From Burkholderiaceae bacterium (GTDB lineage: Bacteria > Pseudomonadota > Gammaproteobacteria > Burkholderiales > Burkholderiaceae_E), in NCBI GenBank assembly GCA_023954135.1, contig JAMLIN010000008.1, forward strand, positions 1-64,000: a stretch of 64,000 bases of DNA, written 5' to 3'. The notes below the pieces were generated by a model. It did no database searches and was not told the DNA's origin. It saw only the letters and a list, made by a program, of their open reading frames with translations. How positions within the stretch are numbered: the stretch's first letter is position 1; each line of letters starts with the position of its first letter. The position numbers and the translations under genes were made by a program. This document shows, in pieces, positions 27,745 through 36,046 of the stretch.

Positions 27745-28431
27745 TCAGCCGATACGTGAGACTTTGAGGAGACGCAGGATGTCCTTCTTCATCCGGCCAG
27801 GGTCCGCGTCGACCGGGAAGCGCATCATGAGATGGCCGAGCGGATCGACGAGATAGATGTGCGCACCGGGGTCGGCCGTCTCGCCGGCCGGAAAGGCGGC
27901 GGCGAAGGCCTGCGGGTCGGCCCGCCCGAGTCGCAGGCCCTCGTGGGCCGCGAGCAGCTCGGCGGGCGGATCCCGCTCGTCGGTCACGATCCAGAGGCGC
28001 TCGACGCGATCGCGCTCCGCGCCGGTGGTCAGGCGCACCTGGCGGATGTTGTAGAGGTTTTCCTGGCAACGGGCATCGCAGACGGCCGGGGCCGCGACGA
28101 CGAAGACCCAGCGCCCCGCCAGGGTTCTCATCGTGGCATCGGCCGGCACGCTGCCCGCCACGCCGGCGAGCGGCGCCAGCGGGAACGCGGAGACATCGCG
28201 CTGCGGCGAGACGAGGTCGCCGTAGTTGGTTCGCCCCTCGGGCTTGATGACGAAATAGGCGAGATAGGCGGCGATGACCGGCAGCAGGAACAGCAGCCCG
28301 AGGATCACCAGTTGGCGCCGGCCCGCCCGCACCCGCTGCGGATCGATGCCGCCGCCGGAACCGTGCGCCGGTGCTTCGTGGTCTCGGGCCGCCATCGTGT
28401 TCGCTCGAATCGCCGCAGGGGAAACCGGCAT
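27745..28431 (-). CDS. Membrane-anchored SCO-like thioredoxin-fold protein of the oxidase locus
   Basis: A 228-residue protein with one N-terminal transmembrane helix (LVILGLLFLLPVIAAYLAYF) and a periplasmic domain. The segment CDARC near residue 125 is a CxxxC motif in the place expected for SCO proteins, followed by LWIVTDERDPP (compare the ITVDPERDTP of SCO1) and AHIYLVDPLGHLMMRFP. The SCO histidine before the final strand is not obvious. Such proteins are known from betaproteobacterial cox loci and are usually left hypothetical; a role in copper or thiol handling is inferred. ATG 28431 has a CAGG site upstream; ATG 28395 is the alternative start. Confidence 0.75.
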   Translation of the reverse strand: MPVSPAAIRANTMAARDHEAPAHGSGGGIDPQRVRAGRRQLVILGLLFLLPVIAAYLAYFVIKPEGRTNYGDLVSPQRDVSAFPLAPLAGVAGSVPADATMRTLAGRWVFVVAAPAVCDARCQENLYNIRQVRLTTGAERDRVERLWIVTDERDPPAELLAAHEGLRLGRADPQAFAAAFPAGETADPGAHIYLVDPLGHLMMRFPVDADPGRMKKDILRLLKVSRIG

Positions 28432-28520
28432 TTTACCTGCTGGCGACCCGCCTATTCGGCGGGGCGTAGAATCCGGCGCATGATGCGGCGCCCACCGACG
28501 CCGCCGCAGCGGAAACCCTC

Positions 28521-28733
28521 GTGAACTGGATCATCCTCGTCGCCTTCGTCTTCATCATCGGCAGCCTGGCGTCGGCGGGAGTCTTCCTGGTGCGCGACAA
28601 GGGCAAGACCCGCAACGTCGCGCGCGCGCTCACCGTGCGCATCAGCCTCTCGGTCGCCCTCTTCCTGCTGCTCCTGCTGGCGTACAAGCTGGGCTGGATT
28701 CAACCCCACGGCATCCCGATGGTAGCCCGCTGA
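28521..28733 (+). CDS. DUF2909 twin-transmembrane protein
   Basis: A 70-residue protein starting with GTG. It has two transmembrane helices (WIILVAFVFIIGSLASAGVF and SLSVALFLLLLLAYKLGWI) separated by a basic loop (RDKGKTRNVARALTVRIS). This matches the DUF2909 family found in cytochrome oxidase loci of betaproteobacteria. The function is unknown; an assembly role is suggested by location only. It is divergent from the SCO-like gene and is the last oxidase-linked gene before the exopolysaccharide island. Confidence 0.85.
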   Translation: MNWIILVAFVFIIGSLASAGVFLVRDKGKTRNVARALTVRISLSVALFLLLLLAYKLGWIQPHGIPMVAR

Positions 28734-28778
28734 GCCCGAATCCGAAGCCGTTCGACGTAGCGCGGCCCCTGAATGCAA

Positions 28779-28800
28779 ACCGGCGCCCTGGGGCGCCGGT
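28779..28800. terminator. Hairpin between convergent genes
   Basis: ACCGGCGCC (28779-28787) and GGCGCCGGT (28792-28800) form a 9-bp stem with a CTGG loop, between the convergent DUF2909 and EpsE-like genes. It fits a bidirectional terminator, but neither side has a T-run. It also marks the left edge of the exopolysaccharide island. Confidence 0.5.
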
Positions 28801-28823
28801 CGATGGGCGGGTAGGCGCGCCGA

Positions 28824-29645
28824 TCAGAAGATGCTTTCGCGCACGAAGATCAGGTCGTCGGGGCTGATCGGATCATCGAGCTTGGGCTCGACGACCTGCA
28901 CCGTGCGATTGCCGTAGCGGCGATGCACCCGCACGCCCTTGTCGGTCCCGCGCAGGGTGAGGCCGCCGCCCTTGGCGATCGCCTGCGCCACGGTCATGCC
29001 GCGCTCCATCGTGTACATGCCGGGACGGTTCACCTGGCCGTAGACATAGAAGATCGCGGAGCGATTGACGTAGATGACATCGCCGGCGGTGAGCGGGATG
29101 TCCTTGGTGAGATCGCCCGAGGCGAACATGTCGACGAGGTCGATCTCGATCCGCTCGACCTGGCCGCTGCGCCGTGTCATGACGACGATCTGGTCGGCGC
29201 CGGTCTCGGTCACGCCGCCGGCCATCGACAGGATCTCGGACAGGCGCATTCCGGTGGTCTCGAGCGCGTACCGGCCCGGGGTGCGCACATGGCCGAGCAC
29301 CGAAACCTGCTGACTGCGGAACTGCAGGACGTTGAGGGTGACCTGCGGATTCTGCAGGAAGCTGCCTTCCTTGAGCCGGCGTGCGATCAGGCGTTCGGCA
29401 TCGGTCGGCGACAGGCCACCGATCTTGATGACCCCGAGCAGCGGATAGGAGATGACCCCGCTTTCGGAGACCCTGGCCTCCACGGTCAGGTCGTTGTTCT
29501 GGAACACCTGGATGCGAACGACATCGCCGGGGCCCAGCAGATAGTCGATCTGCCGATCGCTGGAAAACCCCTGTGCGAACGCGGTGGCCGATGCGGAGGC
29601 GACGAAGCTCGCCAGGAGGACGAGTCGGAGCAGGAACTTCATCAT
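28824..29645 (-). CDS. epsE: Polysaccharide export protein (Wza/EpsE-like)
   Basis: A 273-residue secreted protein with a Sec signal peptide (KFLLRLVLLASFVASASATA, AFAQ cleavage). The Poly_export domain is clear: YLLGPGDVVRIQVFQNNDLT, then SLBB-type repeats around VSVLGHVRTPGRYALETTGM and FYVYGQVNRPGMYTMERGMT. No lipobox cysteine is present, unlike Wza, which fits the EpsE proteins of methanolan-type exopolysaccharide loci. It would form part of the outer-membrane export channel. EpsL-like and EpsB-like genes follow, and EpsG/EpsF-like genes lie at the other end of the island. Confidence 0.88.
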   Translation of the reverse strand: MMKFLLRLVLLASFVASASATAFAQGFSSDRQIDYLLGPGDVVRIQVFQNNDLTVEARVSESGVISYPLLGVIKIGGLSPTDAERLIARRLKEGSFLQNPQVTLNVLQFRSQQVSVLGHVRTPGRYALETTGMRLSEILSMAGGVTETGADQIVVMTRRSGQVERIEIDLVDMFASGDLTKDIPLTAGDVIYVNRSAIFYVYGQVNRPGMYTMERGMTVAQAIAKGGGLTLRGTDKGVRVHRRYGNRTVQVVEPKLDDPISPDDLIFVRESIF

Positions 29646-29831
29646 GGGAGGTCTCGATCTTGGCGTCAGTCCGGGTGAATCTTATTCGGCCATCACAGAC
29701 AGCCGCGTGAAGGAATGCTCACCGGCCGCCGGATCGGGCGCCGGCACCGGCCATGGGCCGGGACACCGGGCCAAAGGCAAGGCGGCGGTGAGCGGACATC
29801 ATCGCACACCGCCGCCGGAAGACGCGACCGT

Positions 29832-31106
29832 TCAGAAGTTCGCAATGACCGACAGGGTGATCCGGGTGTCGTCGAAGTCGAACTGGTTGATGTTGGAGTC
29901 ACGCTTGACGTACTGGATGCCGGCACGCCCGGTGATGGTGCGGGAATAGGCGTAGATCGCGTCCAGGCCGATGATCGAGACATCGTCCTCGCGGGTCCCG
30001 CCGGCCAGCGGGTCGCCGTCGTAGTCGCGGGTGGTGTACTGCGCCAGGCCTTCGAGGCCGATGCGGCCGGTGACCTGGTACATCGGCCGCAGCACGATCG
30101 AGGTCGCGGTGACGTGGTTGGCGGTGAGCAGGTCCTCGGGCTGGATCTCGTGGATCAGCGAGGTACGCATCTGGAAGGCGCCGGTGGGGGACCAGTCGAG
30201 GTCCAGGCCGGCGACCAGGCCGCTGAAGTCGCGGCCCGACTGGGTGTCGTAGCTGCGCTTGGTGTAGCCCACATGGCCGGCGATCCGGCTGTCGTTCGAC
30301 GGCCGGTACTGCAGGCGCACCAGGGCGGCATCCTGGGAGAACTCGTTGTCGACCGAGGCCGGCAGGACGTTGCCGGAGGAATCGAGCAGCTGGCGGTTCG
30401 GGTAGTCGCCGTCGGTGTGGCGCCAGACGAACTCGAACTCGGCCTGGCGGCCCCGGGTGTAGCGGGCGCCCAGCTCGTAGCTGAGGAAGTCGTAGTCGTA
30501 GTACTCGAGGGCCGATGCCGAGTTGCTGGTGGTCTCGAGATCGATGCCCGAGACGATCGCCCAGTCGGGCGTCAGGCGCATGCCGGCGGTGGCGTAGTAC
30601 CGGTTGCGCTGCTCCCTGTTCTTGTCGGAGATCGTGATCGTATCGAAGCCCGAGAGCCGCTCGCTCAGGCGCAGGCCGAGCGTGCCGAACCAGGGGCGGC
30701 CGATCGCCCAGTCCCAGTTGGCGCCGAGGTCATAGGCCACGTGGTCGAAGCGCGAGAACTCCATGAACTTGACCGGCTCGAGCGTGCCGAAGAGCTGGAA
30801 GCGCTGGAGGCTGACCTGCTTGTCGAAATTCACCCCGAACAGGCCCCGGAGTTGCATGTCCGACCGGCCAGATCCACCGTACGTCGCCTCCGTGGGCTCG
30901 ACGCCGTCCGGAAGGTTGAAGATGTTGCTGTGGTGTTCCAGCCCGACGCCGGCGCGGAACGTCAGGACATCGGGGTTGACCTCGGCAAGGCCTGGAGTCG
31001 AGCTGACCAGGTCCTGCTGGCCGATCGCCTGGCTCTGGGCCTGCGCCGCGAGGGGCAGCAGGGATGCCAGGATGACGGCCAGTCGGCCGGTGGATTTCGC
31101 GCGCAT
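29832..31106 (-). CDS. epsL: EpsL-like outer-membrane beta-barrel protein of exopolysaccharide synthesis
   Basis: A 424-residue protein with a signal peptide (STGRLAVILASLLPLAAQAQ) and many alternating-pattern strands rich in aromatic residues (for example YYATAGMRLTPDW, FLSYELGARYTRG), ending in a phenylalanine (ITLSVIANF), as beta-barrel outer-membrane proteins do. HHSNIFNLPDG near the mature start is typical of EpsL-type proteins of exosortase-B-linked exopolysaccharide loci. ATG 31106 is chosen for its AGAGGAAAC ribosome binding site. It is probably co-transcribed with the epsE-like gene, 186 bases downstream. The precise role is not established. Confidence 0.8.
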   Translation of the reverse strand: MRAKSTGRLAVILASLLPLAAQAQSQAIGQQDLVSSTPGLAEVNPDVLTFRAGVGLEHHSNIFNLPDGVEPTEATYGGSGRSDMQLRGLFGVNFDKQVSLQRFQLFGTLEPVKFMEFSRFDHVAYDLGANWDWAIGRPWFGTLGLRLSERLSGFDTITISDKNREQRNRYYATAGMRLTPDWAIVSGIDLETTSNSASALEYYDYDFLSYELGARYTRGRQAEFEFVWRHTDGDYPNRQLLDSSGNVLPASVDNEFSQDAALVRLQYRPSNDSRIAGHVGYTKRSYDTQSGRDFSGLVAGLDLDWSPTGAFQMRTSLIHEIQPEDLLTANHVTATSIVLRPMYQVTGRIGLEGLAQYTTRDYDGDPLAGGTREDDVSIIGLDAIYAYSRTITGRAGIQYVKRDSNINQFDFDDTRITLSVIANF

Positions 31107-31249
31107 ATGTTTCCTCTGAGAAATCGTACCTATGGCTTTCTCGGTCCCGGCGAGAACATCACCGTGCCTGGCCGGTCCATGGCCGCGGACGACCAGGGCC
31201 TGAATCGGCAATAACTTACCAGCTTTTCTTGCTGTTGCGAACAAACGAC

Positions 31250-32656
31250 ATGGCAGATTCAAGACACGGCACCCTCTCCCAGCTCCAGGCGCAGGTCAGA
31301 ACCGGCAACAGCAGCCTGGTCGCGCTGATCAAGGCGCTCGTCGATCCAGCGATCGCGGTCGCCTGCCTGTTCCTGTCGAGCATCGCCTGGGGGCACCCGC
31401 TGGGCGCCCCCGAAATGATCCTCGGAGTGCTCACCTTCTCGCTGATGTATCCGTCGACGGTGCCGTTCCGGCACCATCAGCATGGCCTGGTGCGCCAGCT
31501 GGCGAGCAACTGGGCGATCGTGCTCGGCCTGCTGGTCATGTTCGGACTGGCGATCGACGTGGTCCGGGTGTTCGACCAGAACGTGCTGGCGACCTGGGCG
31601 ATCGGCACGCCGGTGGCCCAGACCGTCGCCCACCTCGTCTCGCCCTACATCCTGCCGCGCCTGATCGCGCTGCGCGGCGAGACCACCGCGATCGTGATCG
31701 GCGCGAGCGGCCTCGGCCAGGCCATGGCCCGCTCGATCGCCGACGACCCCTACAACAAGACCCGGGTGACCGCGTTCTTCGACGATCGCGAGCTCGAGCG
31801 CCTGGGCGAGGTGACCGGGGCACCGATCGCGGGGCGGATAGCCGAGGTCGCCAACTTCGTGCGCGCGAACAAGATCGACCAGATCTTCATCGCCCTGCCG
31901 ATGGCCTCGCAGCCGCGCATCCTCAAGCTGCTCGACGACCTGCGCGATACCACCGCCTCCATCTACTTCGTGCCCGACATCTTCATGTACGACATCATCC
32001 AGGCACGGATCGACACTTTCGCCGGGATGCCGGTGGTGGCCGTCTGCGAGACCCCCTTCCACGGCACCATGGGGTTGATGAAGCGGCTGTCGGACATCCT
32101 GATCGCGACCGCGGCCGTCATCCTGACCGCGCCAGTGATGCTGGCCGTGGCCATCGCCATCAAGATCACCATGCCCGGACCCGTGCTCTTCAAGCAGCGC
32201 CGCTACGGCCTGGACGGGCGCGAGATCATCGTCTGGAAGTTCCGCTCCATGAAGGTCGCCGAGGACGGCGCGAACGTGAAGCAGGCCACCAAGGACGACG
32301 ACCGCATCACGCCCCTGGGCAGGTTCCTGCGCCGCACCTCGCTCGACGAGCTGCCCCAGTTCTTCAACGTGCTCCAGGGCCGCATGAGCGTGGTCGGCCC
32401 CAGGCCCCATGCGGTCGCCCACAACGAGACCTACCGCAAGCTCATCAAGGGCTACATGATCCGCCACAAGGTCAAGCCCGGCATCACTGGCTGGGCCCAG
32501 ATCAACGGCGCGCGCGGCGAGACCGAAACCGTCGACAAGATGGCGATGCGCATCCGCTACGACCTCGAGTACCTGCGCAACTGGTCGCTACGCATGGACC
32601 TGTACATCGTGCTGCGCACCGCCCTGCAGGCATTGCGCGACCCGCAGGCTTACTGA
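31250..32656 (+). CDS. Undecaprenyl-phosphate sugar phosphotransferase (WcaJ/EpsB-like)
   Basis: A 468-residue polyisoprenyl-phosphate hexose-1-phosphate transferase. It has N-terminal helices, a Rossmann-like middle (AIVIGASGLGQAMARSIADD), a further helix near residue 290 and the C-terminal transferase domain: KFRSM (Walker-like), LDELPQFFNVLQGRMSVVGP (catalytic Asp-Glu with RPE-type region) and KPGITGWAQINGARGET. It loads the first sugar phosphate, often glucose, onto undecaprenyl phosphate. ATG 31250 is preferred over the TTG at 31229. It is divergent from epsL with a 143-base shared regulatory gap. Confidence 0.92.
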   Translation: MADSRHGTLSQLQAQVRTGNSSLVALIKALVDPAIAVACLFLSSIAWGHPLGAPEMILGVLTFSLMYPSTVPFRHHQHGLVRQLASNWAIVLGLLVMFGLAIDVVRVFDQNVLATWAIGTPVAQTVAHLVSPYILPRLIALRGETTAIVIGASGLGQAMARSIADDPYNKTRVTAFFDDRELERLGEVTGAPIAGRIAEVANFVRANKIDQIFIALPMASQPRILKLLDDLRDTTASIYFVPDIFMYDIIQARIDTFAGMPVVAVCETPFHGTMGLMKRLSDILIATAAVILTAPVMLAVAIAIKITMPGPVLFKQRRYGLDGREIIVWKFRSMKVAEDGANVKQATKDDDRITPLGRFLRRTSLDELPQFFNVLQGRMSVVGPRPHAVAHNETYRKLIKGYMIRHKVKPGITGWAQINGARGETETVDKMAMRIRYDLEYLRNWSLRMDLYIVLRTALQALRDPQAY

Positions 32657-32762
32657 GTAGCTGTGAACGAGCCATTCACGCCCGTTTAGGCGGGCATTCC
32701 TGCCGCTTTCGCCGCCAGTCGCTGGGTTATCCTAGGCGACCACCAAGAAGACGAGAGCGGAC

Positions 32763-35700
32763 ATGGCCCTGATAGTCGAAGCCGTCGGTCGATCCGGCGT
32801 CACCGAGCGTGTAACGGTCGAAGGCGGCAGAGCCGCCGTCAACGCCCAGCCGGGCCTCGCCTACCGGATCCTCGACGCCGCCGGCCAACCGGTCAACGTC
32901 AGCGCCACCGTGAGACGGGTGGGCGATCATCTGATCATCGAAGGCCTGCCCGAGGAGGCTTCGATACAGCTGACCGACTTCTTCTTCGTCTGTACCCCGA
33001 ACGACCCCTGCTCGCTCGACCTCGAGGGCCTGGGCGGCGCCCGCGGCGAGACGATCAACCAGGTGAGCGAGCCGGTCGCCGCGCTCGCCGACGGCAGCTT
33101 CGTGCTCCATGCGCCGGCATCGATGGCCACTCCGACAGCGCCCGAATCGGAGTTCTCGGCCAAGCCGGCCCTGGCCGGGCTTGCCCTGCTGGGGCTTGCC
33201 GGGGGTGGTGGAGGCGGTGGTGGCGGTGGTGGTGGCGGCCCGCCGCCTCCGCCTCCGGGCTCGACGACGGTGACCTCGCCGCCTTTCACCAACGACCCGA
33301 CGCCGATGATCACCGGCACCGCCGTACCCGGCGCACAGATCACGGTCACGCTCGAGATTCCCGGCAGCGGCCCGGTCACCTTCAACACCATCGCCGACGG
33401 CAACGGCAACTGGGCGATCGATACCGGGTCGGCCACGCCATCGGCGGGCACCATGCCGGCGGGCGGCCTGCCGTCCGATCCCGATACGCCGACCACGGTG
33501 CGGGTGCTGACGGTCGGGGCCAACGAGGCACCGATCTCCTATCAGCTCGCCATGGACCTCGTGCCACCGGGCCCGCCGGTGATCGATGCCGTCACCGGCG
33601 ACGATATCGTCAATGCGGACGAAGCCCGTGCAGCGAATCCCTCGCCGGTCGTGGTCGAGGGCGACGCGGAGCCCGGATCGACTGTGAGGGTCAGCTGGCA
33701 CGGCGAGGACCAGATCGCCACGGCCGATGAGAACGGCCGCTGGAGCGTGACTTTCAACGGGCAGGAGATTCCGGACGGCGACTACGTCATCAGTGCCGTC
33801 GCCACCGATGTCGCGGGCAACGAAGGAGCCTCGGCCACCCGTGAGATCACCGTCCTGACCGGCAGACCATCGGCGCCGATCGTCGACGATGTCGCGGGCG
33901 ACAACATCATCAACGCCAGCGAATCCGGGAACAACCTCGTCATCGCCGGCACGACGACGGAAGGCACCGACGTCTTCGTGAGCTTCGGCGGGGTCATCGC
34001 GGATCGCCAGGCCACGGTCAGCGGTACCGACTGGAGCATCACCGTCACCCCGGCCGAGCTCGCCCAGCTGCAGGACGGCGGGACTTACCACGTCACCGCT
34101 TATGCCACCGATGGCGTCAACCGCAGCGTGGTCGGCGCCAGCGATCCCGTCCTGGTCGACCGGACCCCGCCCGCCGCACCGAGCATCAACGGCCCCGTCG
34201 AGGGCGACAACATCGTCAACGCCGCCGAAGCGGCCGATGGCGTGATGGTCACCGGTACCGCCGAAGCGGGCGGAACCGTGCAGGTCAGCTGGGGCGGTGT
34301 CGACCTGCCTCCGATCGATGTCGACGAGAACGGCAACTGGACCGCGGTATTCGCGGCCGGGCAGATTCCTGCCGATGGCAACCACACGATCAGCGTCACC
34401 GCCTTCGACGCGGCCGGCAACCCCAGCCCGACTCCGGCGGAACTGTCGGTCACGGTCGACAGGACGGTGGCCGCCCCGACGCTTGCGCTTGCGAACGACA
34501 CCGGGAGCAGCGGCAGTGACGGCATAACCAACGTCGGTACGATGAATGTCGGAGGGCTCGAGTCCGGCGCCACCTGGCAATACAGCATCGACGGCGGGGC
34601 GAACTGGACCACGGGCACCGGCAACAGCTTCACGCTGCCCCCCGGCACTTATGCGGCCAACGCCGTGCAGGTTCGCCAGACCGATGCCGCCGGCAACCAG
34701 AGCGATCCACGTGGCAACGCGGCCGGGATCACGGTGGACACCACCGCGCCAGCCGCGCCGAGCATCGCCCTGGCTGAGGACACGGGCACCCCCGGCGACG
34801 GCATCACCGCTAATGGCACCGTCAACGTCGGCGGGCTGGAAGCCGGTGCCCGCTGGGAATTCAGCACCAATGGTGGTACGAGCTGGACTCCGGGTTCCGG
34901 AAGCAGCTTCACTCTTGCGGCAGGCAGCTATGCGGCCGGCGCGATACAGGCAAGGCAGATCGATGTCGCCGGCAACACTGGGGCAGCCGCGAACATGGCT
35001 TCCCCCATCCAGGTCGTTTCAGCGCCTCCTCCGCCCCCCTCCCTCGCACTGGCGAACGACACTGGCAGCAGCGGCTCCGACGGCATCACGAACGATGCCA
35101 CCGTCAGCGTCACTGGCATCGTTGCTGGCGCAACCTGGGAATACAGCACCAACGGCGGCGGGACATGGAACCCAGGCACCGGTACGAGCTTCGAGCTGGA
35201 TCCCGGCGCCTATGCCGCGAACGCGGTCCAGGTTCGCCAGACCAATACGGCGGGCCTGACCAGCACGGCGGGTCCTCACGCCGGTTCCATCAACGTCGAT
35301 GTGACGGCGCCCACCCTCCAGATCACCGACAACTTCCCGGGTATCGGAGATATCGCCGACGGGAACATCGTCTTCACATTCGGTTTCAACGAGCCCGTGG
35401 TGGGCTTCAATCTGGCTGACATCAACGTCCAGGTCAACGGCGTCCCGGCAGATCCCGCCAGCCTCGACTTTGCGGTAAGCAGCGCCAGTGTCTACACCCT
35501 GACCGTAGCGCTGGGTGTGGATCAGACCGGGACGGTTGCGGTCAGTGTTGCCGGAGGTGCCGCTGCCGCCACTGACGTCGCTGGCAACGGAATCCCTGCG
35601 GGCTCGGCAAGCCAGGCCTACGACACCGTTCGCACGATCACGATCGACTCCCTGCTCGACGACGATCTGAGCGATTCCGTTCAGGGCCTTGTCCCCAACG

Positions 35701-35957
35701 GGGGTACCGCCAACGACGCATCTCCGACACTCACGATCAGCCTGAACGGCCTTCTCAGCGGCTCGGAACAAGTGGCCGTTCTGCGTGACGGCGCATCGGT
35801 GGGCTTCGCCTCGGAGACCGCGCCGGGAAGCGGCACCTATACATTCACGGACAACCTCACCGTCAGCGGTCCCTATGAGTACACGGCGAGCGTCAGCGGC
35901 AGTTCCGTGCTCAGCAGTGCCTGGAACTACACCTACACGGAGCTTGCCCCCCCCTGA
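32763..35957 (+). CDS. Large Ig-repeat surface adhesin (BapA-like), type I secretion substrate
   Basis: A 1064-residue protein. Residues 1-125 resemble the BapA-type prefix domain (GDHLIIEGLPEEASIQLTDF). A short hydrophobic stretch (LAGLALLGLA) leads into 13 glycines (147-159) and six prolines (160-165). Then come about four bacterial Ig-like domains (170-565, with GDNIVNA repeats), three similar domains of about 93 residues (570-850, beginning LANDTGSSGSDGIT or a variant), an Ig-like domain starting APTLQITDN, and a C-terminal domain from about 960. No GGxGxD calcium repeats are visible. The TolC-LapB-LapC genes follow directly, so export by that system is inferred. It is short for the family and probably binds surfaces or cells in biofilms. 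Confidence 0.85.
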   Translation: MALIVEAVGRSGVTERVTVEGGRAAVNAQPGLAYRILDAAGQPVNVSATVRRVGDHLIIEGLPEEASIQLTDFFFVCTPNDPCSLDLEGLGGARGETINQVSEPVAALADGSFVLHAPASMATPTAPESEFSAKPALAGLALLGLAGGGGGGGGGGGGGPPPPPPGSTTVTSPPFTNDPTPMITGTAVPGAQITVTLEIPGSGPVTFNTIADGNGNWAIDTGSATPSAGTMPAGGLPSDPDTPTTVRVLTVGANEAPISYQLAMDLVPPGPPVIDAVTGDDIVNADEARAANPSPVVVEGDAEPGSTVRVSWHGEDQIATADENGRWSVTFNGQEIPDGDYVISAVATDVAGNEGASATREITVLTGRPSAPIVDDVAGDNIINASESGNNLVIAGTTTEGTDVFVSFGGVIADRQATVSGTDWSITVTPAELAQLQDGGTYHVTAYATDGVNRSVVGASDPVLVDRTPPAAPSINGPVEGDNIVNAAEAADGVMVTGTAEAGGTVQVSWGGVDLPPIDVDENGNWTAVFAAGQIPADGNHTISVTAFDAAGNPSPTPAELSVTVDRTVAAPTLALANDTGSSGSDGITNVGTMNVGGLESGATWQYSIDGGANWTTGTGNSFTLPPGTYAANAVQVRQTDAAGNQSDPRGNAAGITVDTTAPAAPSIALAEDTGTPGDGITANGTVNVGGLEAGARWEFSTNGGTSWTPGSGSSFTLAAGSYAAGAIQARQIDVAGNTGAAANMASPIQVVSAPPPPPSLALANDTGSSGSDGITNDATVSVTGIVAGATWEYSTNGGGTWNPGTGTSFELDPGAYAANAVQVRQTNTAGLTSTAGPHAGSINVDVTAPTLQITDNFPGIGDIADGNIVFTFGFNEPVVGFNLADINVQVNGVPADPASLDFAVSSASVYTLTVALGVDQTGTVAVSVAGGAAAATDVAGNGIPAGSASQAYDTVRTITIDSLLDDDLSDSVQGLVPNGGTANDASPTLTISLNGLLSGSEQVAVLRDGASVGFASETAPGSGTYTFTDNLTVSGPYEYTASVSGSSVLSSAWNYTYTELAPP
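33201..33257 (+). repeat. Gly13-Pro6 codon tract in the adhesin gene
   Basis: Thirteen consecutive glycine codons (33201-33239) are followed by six proline codons (33240-33257). The G-rich and C-rich halves are largely complementary and could fold back. The tract codes for a flexible-then-stiff linker after the N-terminal prefix. Triplet repeats of this kind can slip during replication and would change linker length without a frameshift. Confidence 0.8.
34476..35310 (+). repeat. Three tandem Ig-like repeat units in the adhesin gene
   Basis: Units begin near 34476, 34755 and 35034, each about 93 codons. They share the start LALANDTGSSGSDGIT (units 1 and 3; LAEDTGTPGDGIT in unit 2), the core NGGxxWxxGxGxSF and the end YAANAVQVRQT (YAAGAIQARQI in unit 2). 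The nucleotide similarity is high enough to allow recombination that adds or removes units. Confidence 0.8.
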
Positions 35958-36046
35958 GCCGCTGGCCGGGATCAATCGAACCCCTTCTCCTCTCCGCCAC
36001 ACTCGACTGGACCACCACCCCGGTTCCGGCCGACAATGTCGGCCGC

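Noticed and set aside
32727-34580. 617-codon minus-strand frame opposite the adhesin
   Set aside because: It mirrors the Ig repeats on the other strand and has no domain of its own; the plus-strand reading has coherent Ig-like modules.
32763-35957. LapG-type cleavage site or RTX calcium repeats in the adhesin
   Set aside because: No TAAG-type site near the prefix and no GGxGxD repeats were found by reading; so no retention or RTX call is made.
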